Program-made: the position numbers and the translations under genes
Source of the DNA: JAPLHV01 sp964464245
GTDB lineage: Bacteria; Caldisericota; JANLFM01
Direction: 5' to 3'
NCBI GenBank assembly: GCA_964464245.1
Contig: CAYXFH010000130.1
Coordinates: 1-25,563, forward strand
Length of the DNA stretch: 25,563 nt
Notes under the pieces: generated by a model
What the model was told of the DNA's origin: nothing
Databases searched by the model: none
Seen by the model: the letters and a program-made list of their open reading frames with translations, nothing else
Shown: in pieces, positions 18,613 through 25,448 of the stretch
How the letters are laid out: every line of letters begins with the position of its first letter
Position numbering within the stretch: position 1 is the first letter of the stretch

Positions 18613-18783
18613 GTGTTCTGTGAAATTTGGATTTTCAGAGGTTCCGATCTTGCCTTTGAAGTCACCAAAGACATCCATGAACTTGGAAAAGCTTGCGTAA
18701 CAATAACAGAACCGCAGAAGGCCAAAGCGCTGGTGTCGGCTCTCACAAGAGAAGGCCTCGGTGTAACGGTTGAAAAAAGATAG
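18613..18783 (+). CDS. possible 56-residue protein of unknown function
   Basis: A GTG-started frame encodes a 56-residue peptide with coding-like composition, including DLAFEVTKDIHELGK and ALVSALTREGLGVTVEK, and ends in TAG at 18781-18783. The frame is open upstream only back to about 18577. No ribosome binding site precedes the GTG, so this may be the surviving 3' part of a larger gene cut by the transposon insertions. The residues hint at a small alpha/beta regulatory fold, but I do not recognise a family. Confidence 0.3.
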   Translation: MFCEIWIFRGSDLAFEVTKDIHELGKACVTITEPQKAKALVSALTREGLGVTVEKR

Positions 18784-18815
18784 AACTCACCGCGGAAGGC
18801 AACTAATGGCAACTG

Positions 18816-18851
18816 CGTGCGATTCACAAAGGATTCATGGATAGCCGATGA
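18816..18851 (+). pseudogene. leftover 3' end of a gene related to the NLR-like gene
   Basis: Read to the TGA at 18849-18851, these bases give AIHKGFMDSR and a stop. The NLR-like gene that follows ends in AIFREFLDSQ and a stop. The DNA of the two ends matches over about 36 bases and runs on into the next ATGAACC in both cases. I infer that a homologous gene once preceded this one and was deleted, leaving its last codons. Confidence 0.55.
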
Positions 18852-21800
18852 ACCCTGTAGAGGACTGCGCCTTCCGGGTGGCCAACCGCCGCGTTCGCGT
18901 TTTTGTGTCGTCCACGTTTCGCGACATGATGGAGGAGCGCGACACGCTCATGACCCATGCTTGGCCGGAACTGCGCCTTTTCTGTCGCGAGCGCCAAGTG
19001 GAACTCATCGAGGTGGACCTGCGTTGGGGCGTCACTGAGGAGCAGAGCACCCGCAGGGAAACCCTCAAGTTCTGTCTCGACGAAATCCGTGCCTGCCGTC
19101 CGTTCTTTGTCGGCCTGTTGGGTGAACGCTATGGCTGGGTGCCCGGCGACGACGCGGTCACGGACGACCTCAGGGAAGAGCAACCATGGCTCGAAAACCT
19201 CCGTGGCAGGAGCGTCACCGAACTGGAGATTCTCCACGGTGTGCTCAACAATCCCGAGATGGCCGGGCACTCGTTCTTCTACTTCCGCGACCCCGCCCAC
19301 GCCACGGCCCGCGGCCCGGATTTTCTGCCGGAGAACCCAGAGACCGCCGAAAAGCAATCCGCGCTCAAGGCCCGCATTCGCTCTGCCAACGTCGCCGGCC
19401 ACTGTGCTATTCGCGAACCTTACTCCGACCCGGTCCAGCTGACCGCATTCGTCCTCGAAGATCTCCGTGCCGCCATCGAGGCCGAGTTCTCCAAGGAAAG
19501 CGTCCCCGATCCGCTTACCCGCGAGGCACGCGACCACGAGTCATATGGCGAAATCCGTCGCCGCACCTACATCGGGCGGGCCCACTATTTCGCGGCGCTC
19601 GACGCGCACGCGGCTTGTGACGGCGCGCCGCTGGTCGTGCTTGGTGACTCCGGCGGCGGCAAGTCTGCCCTGCTGGCCAACTGGCTCAAGCGTTGGCGCG
19701 GGGACCACCCACGCGATTTCATCGTCCAGCACTACGTCGGCAGCACGCCCGACAGCGCTGACCACTGGCGACTGATGGCTCGACTTATCGCCGAGATCAA
19801 ACGCTGGACCAGCGACCCCGAGGAACTGCCAAGTTCCCACGACGACCTTCTGAAGACCTTCCCCGTCTGGCTGGCCAAGGCGCGCATCAAGGCTGGTCGC
19901 GACGGCGTGCGCTGCATCCTCGTGCTGGACGCACTCAACCAGCTCGAAGACCGCGACCACGCGCGCCTGCTAGGCTGGCTTCCACCGCACCCGTTCACTG
20001 GCCCCCTGCGGTTGATCGTGTCCACGCTTCCGGGCGACACGTTACAGGCGGTAGAGGGGCGCGGCTGGACCGCGCTGCGTGTGGTGCCGCTGACGCCCTA
20101 CAAGCGTCGACGGATGATAGCCGAGTATCTCGCCCGCTTTGGCAAGCGGCTCGCCGCGCCTCGGCTTGAGCGGCTCGCCGCCGCGCCCGCTTCCGCCAAT
20201 CCACTTTTCCTGAAGATCCTGCTCGACGAACTGCGTGTCACCGGCACGCACGACCGGCTCGACGAACGCTTGGGCGATTATCTTGACGCGCCGGACATCC
20301 CGGCGTTGGTGCAGAAGGTGCTGACCCGTTACCAGCGCGACTATGAGCGCGACCGGCCCGGGCTGGTGGCTGAGGCGCTGGGACTCCTGTGGGCCGCGCG
20401 GCGCGGCCTGACGGAGACAGAACTCCTGCGCCTGCTATGTCCCGAGGACTTGCCGCACCTGCCACTGGCCACATGGGCGCCCCTGCGCGCCGCCCTTGAG
20501 GAAGGGCTGGTGGACCGTGCAGGCATCCTCAACTTCGCACACGACTTTATCCGCGCCGCCGTCCAGGCGGCGTTTGTGTCCGACGAAGACAAGCGGGACG
20601 ACTTTCGCCTGCAACTGGCAGACTATTTCGAAGCCCAGCCTGTCTCGGCCCGCAGTTGTGACGAGCTGCCGTGGTTGCTGTGGCAGACCGACGCGCGCGA
20701 CCGGCTCCGCGCCTGCTTGCTGGGCATAGATCGCTTTCTCGAAATCAAAGAACGTGACCGGGATGAGTTGATTCGCTACTGGGTCTGGCTGGGTGAGGAA
20801 CGAACGATGGGGAGCCCGTACCTCGTCTCGTTCGAAGCGTGGTCCCGCGAGTCGAATCGTGCGGACACGGAGATCTCGGTTGCCGCTAACGCACTGGGCA
20901 CTTTTCTCGAAAGCGCCGCACTCTTCGCGGAAGCTGAGCCGCTCTACCGCCGCGCGCTGGCCGTTGATGAGCAGAACTACGGGCCCGATCATCCCAGTGT
21001 GGCTAAGGATCTCAACGCCATGGCCGGTTTGTTCTATCTCACCAACCGGCTGGCGGAGTCCGAGCCACTCACGCGCCGCGCCCTGACCATAAACGAGCAG
21101 AGCCGCGGTCCCGACCACCCCGACATGGTCGGGGCCCTCAATAGTCTTGCCAGTGTACTCCAAGCCACCAGTCGGTGGAAAGAGGCCGAGCCGCTCTTGC
21201 GCCGTGCAGTGGTCATCGCAGAGCAAAGCCACGCCCCCGATCACCCCGCAGTGATCGCCAGCCTTAACTGCTTGGCCCTGTTGCTCCAATCTACCAGACG
21301 GATGGCGGAGGCCGAGTCGCTTTTCCGCCGCGCCCTGACCATAAACGAGCAGAGCCGCGGCCCCGACCACCCCGACGTGGCCAGAGAGCTCAATAACCTG
21401 GCCGGGGTGCTTCAAGCCACCAGCCGGTGGAAGGAGGCCGAGCCGCTCTTGCGCCGAGCGCTGGATATTGATGAGCGCGCCTACGGATCCAACCACCCCG
21501 TCGTGGGCACCTGCCTCAACAACTTGGCCAGTTTGCTCAAAGGCGGCGGCCAGTTGGCGGAAGCCGAGTCACTCTACTGCCGCGCGCTAGCCATTGACAA
21601 GCAAAGCTACGGACCTGACCACCCCCAAGTGGCCAGAGACCTCTACAATTATGCCACATTGCTCTATGCTACCGAGCGCGTGGCAGAGGCCGAACTGCTC
21701 ATGCGCCACACGCTGGAAATCCTCCTCCAGTTCACCCGTGCGACCGGTCATCGTTTCCCAGAGCTGCAAAAGGTTGTCTGCAACTACGCCAAGTTGCTAG

Positions 21801-21898
21801 AAGGAATGGGAATGCAGCGTGACGAAGTGGTCCGGAGACTTCAGTCCCTCGGTCCAGAACCGCCTGCGATTTTTCGGGAGTTCTTGGATAGCCAATGA
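18848..21898 (+). CDS. NLR-like protein: DUF4062, NTPase, TPR repeats
   Basis: The 1016-residue protein has three parts. Residues about 14-110 form a DUF4062 domain (VRVFVSSTFRDMMEERD, FFVGLLGERYGWVPG). A NACHT/AAA-type NTPase follows with Walker A GDSGGGKS at 266-273 and Walker B ending at Asp361 (ILVLDALNQL). Residues about 695-990 hold seven TPR units of 42 residues of the kinesin-light-chain type, each with a GPDHP-like turn. DUF4062-NACHT-repeat proteins resemble eukaryotic TEP1-like and NLR proteins. In bacteria such STAND ATPases are often ligand-triggered sensors in phage defence or signalling. That role is inferred here from the architecture and the neighbourhood. There is no signal peptide or membrane helix. 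The ATG overlaps the tail of a lost upstream gene, and a TIR pseudogene follows. Confidence 0.85.
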   Translation: MNPVEDCAFRVANRRVRVFVSSTFRDMMEERDTLMTHAWPELRLFCRERQVELIEVDLRWGVTEEQSTRRETLKFCLDEIRACRPFFVGLLGERYGWVPGDDAVTDDLREEQPWLENLRGRSVTELEILHGVLNNPEMAGHSFFYFRDPAHATARGPDFLPENPETAEKQSALKARIRSANVAGHCAIREPYSDPVQLTAFVLEDLRAAIEAEFSKESVPDPLTREARDHESYGEIRRRTYIGRAHYFAALDAHAACDGAPLVVLGDSGGGKSALLANWLKRWRGDHPRDFIVQHYVGSTPDSADHWRLMARLIAEIKRWTSDPEELPSSHDDLLKTFPVWLAKARIKAGRDGVRCILVLDALNQLEDRDHARLLGWLPPHPFTGPLRLIVSTLPGDTLQAVEGRGWTALRVVPLTPYKRRRMIAEYLARFGKRLAAPRLERLAAAPASANPLFLKILLDELRVTGTHDRLDERLGDYLDAPDIPALVQKVLTRYQRDYERDRPGLVAEALGLLWAARRGLTETELLRLLCPEDLPHLPLATWAPLRAALEEGLVDRAGILNFAHDFIRAAVQAAFVSDEDKRDDFRLQLADYFEAQPVSARSCDELPWLLWQTDARDRLRACLLGIDRFLEIKERDRDELIRYWVWLGEERTMGSPYLVSFEAWSRESNRADTEISVAANALGTFLESAALFAEAEPLYRRALAVDEQNYGPDHPSVAKDLNAMAGLFYLTNRLAESEPLTRRALTINEQSRGPDHPDMVGALNSLASVLQATSRWKEAEPLLRRAVVIAEQSHAPDHPAVIASLNCLALLLQSTRRMAEAESLFRRALTINEQSRGPDHPDVARELNNLAGVLQATSRWKEAEPLLRRALDIDERAYGSNHPVVGTCLNNLASLLKGGGQLAEAESLYCRALAIDKQSYGPDHPQVARDLYNYATLLYATERVAEAELLMRHTLEILLQFTRATGHRFPELQKVVCNYAKLLEGMGMQRDEVVRRLQSLGPEPPAIFREFLDSQ
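20930..21810 (+). repeat. tandem 126-base TPR-coding repeats
   Basis: About seven in-frame units of 126 bases encode the TPR array. Units two apart (starting at 21074 and 21326, offset 252) are much more alike than neighbouring units, so a two-unit block was probably duplicated. Confidence 0.8.
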
Positions 21899-21995
21899 AC
21901 CACGTCACCGGAATCCGAACGAGCCACGAAACACGATCATCCACAACTCCTTTGAACAATTGCTCTCGCGGGTGGGAAACTTCGTGCATGGCATC
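21899..21995. other. short gap between the NLR-like gene and the TIR pseudogene
   Basis: The bases after the NLR-like stop continue ATGAACC as they do after the leftover gene end at 18848. No clear ribosome binding site or promoter is visible for the TIR frame. Confidence 0.3.
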
Positions 21996-22444
21996 ATGGC
22001 AATTTTGGGGTGGTTCCCGGTGACAGATTCCAGCACAACCAAAGCGGCGGGCGCAGGGGCGCAGCGCCTGTTACGCGTGTTTATCAGCTACGGACGCGCT
22101 GACGCGACGGACATGGCGCGGCGGCTCAAGGCGGACCTCGAGGCCACGGGGCGGTTCTCCTGCTGGCTCGACCAAGCTGAGATGCGCGGCGGGCACGCCT
22201 GGGAGGAGCAGATTCGCGAGGCCATGCGCGACTCGAACATCGTCGTGGCCGTGCTCACGCCCCACGCCGTGCGCGCGGTGACGGCGATAATCCCGACAGC
22301 GTGTACCTCGACGAACTCGCGGCCGCGCGCTTCCACCGCCCGCCGCGGCGCATCGTGCTGGCCATGTGGTTGCCCTGCGAGCTGCCGATCAGCCTTGCAG
22401 AGCACGTCCGTCGCCACCTTGCCCTGTTGACTCGAAGGTCCTGA
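21996..22444 (+). pseudogene. TIR-domain protein, frameshifted
   Basis: From the ATG at 21996 the frame reads into a TIR domain: LRVFISYGRADATDMARRL, SCWLDQAEMRGGHAWEEQI, NIVVAVLTPHAV. At about 22275-22282 the sensible reading shifts by one frame and continues DGDNPDSVYLDELAAARF and PPRRIVLAMWLPCELP to a stop at 22442-22444. A single small deletion could explain this. TIR domains in bacterial defence often cleave NAD. Here the domain is broken, and whatever followed it is gone: the next bases belong to an ATPase fragment on the other strand. The upstream NLR-like gene suggests that sensor and TIR effector may once have worked together, which is inference. Confidence 0.7.
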
Positions 22445-22726
22445 ACACAAGGACAGAAGGAATGCTGCAAACGCGGACTTGCCGGTCCCATAAGGGCCGG
22501 TCACCGACCATGCGTTCACTTTCTCGCCCTCAAGCGCAGAAACAAATCGGGAGAGAATCTGCCTGACAAGCGTCAAGCGCGAATGGCGGTTCACCCAAGG
22601 CGGCGACATCGTCTTGACGCCGCACTCCGGACAATCCGTGCTTAAAACGATGGCGCCCTGGCTTGACAATATGACCACCTCAGTCAGCGTGAAACGAAGC
22701 ATGTATATCCCGTACATATATGACAT
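22441..22726 (-). pseudogene. truncated SspC-like ATPase, N-terminal piece
   Basis: On the minus strand from 22726 the frame reaches NRHSRLTLVRQILSRFVSAL and then NAWSVTGPYGTGKSAFAAFL, a Walker A (GPYGTGKS, about 22475-22500). The layout matches the SspC ATPase of the main operon, where AWRVAGDYGAGKTAFG follows a similar helix. Homology stops near 22440, where the opposite-strand TIR pseudogene ends, so everything after the P-loop is missing. The start could be one of several ATGs between 22726 and 22607. It looks like the remnant of a second large defence ATPase; which system it came from cannot be told from this piece. Confidence 0.6.
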
Positions 22727-23081
22727 ACATACCTGTCAGCAAAACCCTCAAAAAATGACCAAATGCCACGGCGCGTGCCGAGATCCATAAGGTATCGTCC
22801 CAAGATACACGAAAATACACCCAATACACCCCCCTGAATACCCCCCAAAACCACCCCCAAAACCGTCGATTCCTTTCAGCTGTATTCAGTCCTGTTTTCT
22901 TGGCGGTCTTGGCGACTTTGCGTGAGAAAAAAAAGCCATATTAAAGACAATCTCAGCAGAATAGCTCCGGGGGTTAACCCGGAGCCCTCATCGAACGCAG
23001 AAAACCCAAAAAACCGGCCGGGAAATCCGACTGTCGCTGATGGGAAGAATAAATTGTCGTTGATCAGACCGCCCCACCCCG
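22727..23081. other. gene-free stretch with C-rich and repeat motifs
   Basis: No convincing gene. It holds three ATACAC hexamers spaced 9-10 bases apart (22805-22829), four C-runs at 22820-22858, and a triple heptamer at 22899-22922 (CTTGGCG, CTTGGCG, CTTTGCG) followed by TGAGAAAA. The 71-residue plus-strand frame at 22922 looks spurious. Any minus-strand promoter for the ATPase piece would lie at the left edge of this stretch. Confidence 0.5.
22820..22858 (-). other. potential G-quadruplex on the minus strand
   Basis: Plus-strand C-runs of 3, 6, 6 and 5 bases begin at 22820, 22829, 22841 and 22854, separated by 6, 6 and 7 bases. The minus strand therefore satisfies the usual four-G-run rule with loops of seven or fewer. 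Confidence 0.55.
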
Positions 23082-23492
23082 ATGTTGATGACAATCATCC
23101 GGCTCGCTGCAGGGATCACGATTTTGTTTTTCCTTGATCCACTGGACACTTACATCACTTTCACAACGCTGGCCGCCACTTACTTTGGCGTGGATGGCGC
23201 CTTGGTGGTTGGCGAGTCGTACAATGATTCGCAGCAACAAGATCCTTTTCATTCCTTATCTTATCAGCAGACTGACTTCCGTCTTGCTTTCTGCGATGAT
23301 CTGGTTGTTCATAAAGGGGGCGCTATACTCCACAATCGCCACGCTGGTGGCTGTCACGTTCCGGGTGCGCGCGGTGGTGCTCATCCATGTGGCACTGCGG
23401 CTGCGGAAGTGTCGTCCGCCTGCCCCTGTGAGCCTGAGCAACCGGTCGAGGCGGAAATCAGCCCTGAAGCCAAGGCCAGCGACACCGTTTAG
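23082..23492 (+). pseudogene. small membrane protein with compensating frameshifts
   Basis: The frame from 23082 starts with a hydrophobic, membrane-like segment (TIIRLAAGITILFFL, then DTYITFTTLAATYFG). Around 23220 the plausible reading moves one frame over, giving two more hydrophobic stretches (ILFIPYLISRLTSVLLSAMI and YSTIATLVAVTFRVRAVVL). It then returns near 23410 to the first frame for an acidic tail (PVEAEISPEAKASDTV) and the stop at 23490-23492. Read this way it is a protein of about 135 residues with three or four membrane helices and two compensating indels. No family recognised. Sequencing error or a dead gene are both possible. Confidence 0.4.
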
Positions 23493-23539
23493 CGGACAGC
23501 GAAGGGGGGGGCATTCTGGTCTTGTTATTGGCTGGACCC

Positions 23540-23740
23540 ATGGACGGCACGTTCTGCGAGATTCAGCGCCGCAACATGACGACTGGCCGTCCAACCGGTT
23601 CTGACGAATTTATCCGGCGTGTCGATCTGCTGCTGTCACACAACCCGGTCCCGCCGGGTAAACGCGCCCCCACCGCGACGATACCGTTCTGGCCGACGCT
23701 ACGGATGATCTGTTCAGGAGAACGAGCGGCGGTTGCTTGA
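23540..23740 (+). pseudogene. C-terminal remnant of a REP-associated (Y1) transposase
   Basis: The frame reads CEIQRRNMTTGRPTGSDEFI and RRVDLLLSHNPVPPGKRAP. This matches the usual C-terminal end of REP-associated tyrosine transposases, where a TGRPxGS block is followed by a short helix and a basic Pro-rich tail. The catalytic HUH and Tyr region is absent, so only the last 50 or so residues survive. Confidence 0.55.
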
Positions 23741-23947
23741 CCACAATTTTATACGGCCCCATTCCCCCCCCACCAATGCTCACCTGCAACGACCTTAATC
23801 TGGTCAAAACTCCACGCCACCAACCCTGCGACCAAGACTCGGTAAAGCACATTGAGCGCCATTCGGGACTGGATAGTGTTGCCCCTTGAATAATAGAGAA
23901 TCCTCTGATACATATGAAATCACCTTACGAACAAAAGGAATGCTGAT
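23741..23947 (+). promoter_or_regulatory. leader of gldA with ribosome binding site
   Basis: AAAGGA at 23934-23939 sits 8 bases before the gldA ATG and fixes the start. Upstream the DNA turns AT-rich (23889-23915), where a promoter is likely, but no box pair is convincing. No operator or riboswitch fold is obvious. Confidence 0.4.
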
Positions 23948-25054
23948 ATGTTCCTGAAAGCTGTTTTCCCCGGGAAATACATCCAGGGCGAGGGGGTTCT
24001 GGGCGAATTACCCCATTGGGTAAACCTGTTGGGGAAGAACGGGATGATATTGGCATCCCGTACAGTAAGAGAGAAAGTCCTTGCCAGATATGCCGATGGT
24101 CTGGCTGCGAACTCGATCGGCATTGAGCCATTCCAGGGCGAGTGCAGTGAAAAGGAACTTGGCCGTCTGGCCCGCATCATCAGCCGCAGAAAGGTGGGCA
24201 TCCTCGTGGGCATGGGCGGCGGCAAGACCATCGACACCGCCAAGATCGCTGCCGACCGGGCTGGAATCCCGGTTATCATCGCTCCCACCATTGCCTCGAC
24301 CGATGCGCCGTGCAGCGGCTGCGCCGTCGTTTACTCGGAGGAGGGGGTTTTCGATGCCGTTCATTATCAGAAAATGAATCCTCAGGTGGTGCTGGCCGAT
24401 ACCGGTGTCATCGCCCAGGCGCCGGCACGCTTTCTGATTTCCGGGATGGGTGATGCACTGTCGACATGGTTCGAGGCCAGATCCTGTGACCGCACCCAGT
24501 CGGTGAACGAGTGTGGCGGATATGGAACAATGACCGGGCTCAATCTCGCCAGGCTCTGCTATGACACCCTGCTGATGTACGGCGCGGCCGCCAAAGTCGC
24601 GGCAGAGAAGCACATTGTCACACCGGCCCTGAACCACATTGTCGAGGCGAACATCCTCCTGAGCGGTATCGGGTTTGAAAGCGCCGGCCTGGCGGCAGCC
24701 CATGCCATCCACAACGGACTGACCGCGCTGGAAGAAACCCATGCGTTCTACCATGGCGAAAAGGTCGCCTTCGGCGTCTTGACGGGTCTCCAACTCACGA
24801 ACGCCACACCTGTGGAATCGGCATCCGTGTTCTCTTTTTGCGGGGAAATTGGATTGCCGACCACCCTTGCCGACATTGGCTTGCGAAACATCGACCGAAA
24901 CAGGCTGATGAAGGCGGCTGAAAAGGCCTGTGCTCCCACGGAAACCATCCATCACGAAGCGGGTACGATCACTCCTGATAAGGTCCTCAATGCCATGATG
25001 GCAGCGGATGCCATGGGTGAAGCAAGAAAGAGCGCTGCTTCATCTCCCGAGTAG
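23948..25054 (+). CDS. gldA: glycerol dehydrogenase
   Basis: A 368-residue iron/zinc-type alcohol dehydrogenase of the GldA family, which oxidises glycerol to dihydroxyacetone with NAD in the cytoplasm. The NAD-binding glycine block GMGGGKTID is at residues 88-96. The three metal ligands are Asp169 (SGMGDALS), His252 (AAAHAIHNGLT) and His269 (FYHGEKVAFG), with the same spacing as in the E. coli enzyme. Length is normal and both domains look intact. A good ribosome binding site precedes the ATG. It is the only ordinary metabolic gene here. No dihydroxyacetone kinase or glycerol uptake gene is adjacent, so it seems to be transcribed alone. Its integrity contrasts with the broken genes on both sides. 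Confidence 0.93.
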   Translation: MFLKAVFPGKYIQGEGVLGELPHWVNLLGKNGMILASRTVREKVLARYADGLAANSIGIEPFQGECSEKELGRLARIISRRKVGILVGMGGGKTIDTAKIAADRAGIPVIIAPTIASTDAPCSGCAVVYSEEGVFDAVHYQKMNPQVVLADTGVIAQAPARFLISGMGDALSTWFEARSCDRTQSVNECGGYGTMTGLNLARLCYDTLLMYGAAAKVAAEKHIVTPALNHIVEANILLSGIGFESAGLAAAHAIHNGLTALEETHAFYHGEKVAFGVLTGLQLTNATPVESASVFSFCGEIGLPTTLADIGLRNIDRNRLMKAAEKACAPTETIHHEAGTITPDKVLNAMMAADAMGEARKSAASSPE

Positions 25055-25099
25055 GAACTCGGGGTCATTCAAGAACATAAACTTTCCTTGCGGCAAAAA

Positions 25100-25335
25100 T
25101 TACTCCAACAGGCTGTCGAGCGCCTGGCGCACCTCAACCAGGCTCTTGTTGGTCATGTGGGTGTAGAGCGCCGTGGTCTTTGGACTGGTGTGCCCCAGGA
25201 CTTCCTGGATCGTTCGCAGGTTGACCTGATTCTCCAGCAGGTGGGTGGCGTAAGAATAGCGCAGGGTGTGCAATGTAGTTTCTTTTCGCACCCCCGCTCT
25301 GGTGAAGTGCCGCCTTGAACATCTTTGCCAAATTA
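25100..25335 (-). pseudogene. tyrosine recombinase (integrase), C-terminal fragment
   Basis: On the minus strand the end of a XerC/IntI-type recombinase is clear: HTLRYSYATHLLE with the His and Arg of the active site, IQEVLGHTSPKTTALYTHMT with the second His and the catalytic Tyr, then a stop at 25100-25102. Upstream, KMFKAALHQSG in another frame joins AGVRKETTL, so there is a frameshift near 25295-25310. The N-terminal DNA-binding half and first catalytic Arg are missing, because an IS630-type fragment starts at about 25341. It is dead as written. Confidence 0.75.
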
Positions 25336-25340
25336 CGGGG

Positions 25341-25448
25341 GCATTGTTCCTCAAGCAAATCGACCGAGAGACGCCCAAGGCAATGCAACTCCATTTAATC
25401 ATCGATAACTGTTGCACGCATAAGGCTGGCAGCGTCTGGCGGGCGTGA
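25341..25448 (+). pseudogene. IS630-type transposase fragment
   Basis: A short plus-strand frame reads FLKQIDRETPKAMQLHLIID and NCCTHKAGSVWRA to a stop at 25446-25448. This is the second-Asp region of IS630-family transposases, where HLIxDNxxTHK is the signature. Both flanking parts of the gene are missing. The stop codon lies in the first bases of the terminal repeat, and the same bases open the window at 1-9. Confidence 0.6.

Noticed and set aside
20435..21496. 353-residue minus-strand ORF with repeats
   Set aside because: It is the shadow of the TPR-coding repeats; its periodicity comes from the plus-strand gene.
20930..21810. CRISPR-like or non-coding tandem repeat
   Set aside because: The repeats are in frame, 126 bases long without spacers, and encode TPR units.
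22922..23137. 71-residue plus-strand ORF
   Set aside because: Lysine- and proline-rich, without a ribosome binding site, and it begins inside the repeat motif; no sign of being a gene.
24008..24955. 315-residue minus-strand ORF
   Set aside because: It lies wholly inside gldA, whose metal ligands and NAD motif are intact on the plus strand.
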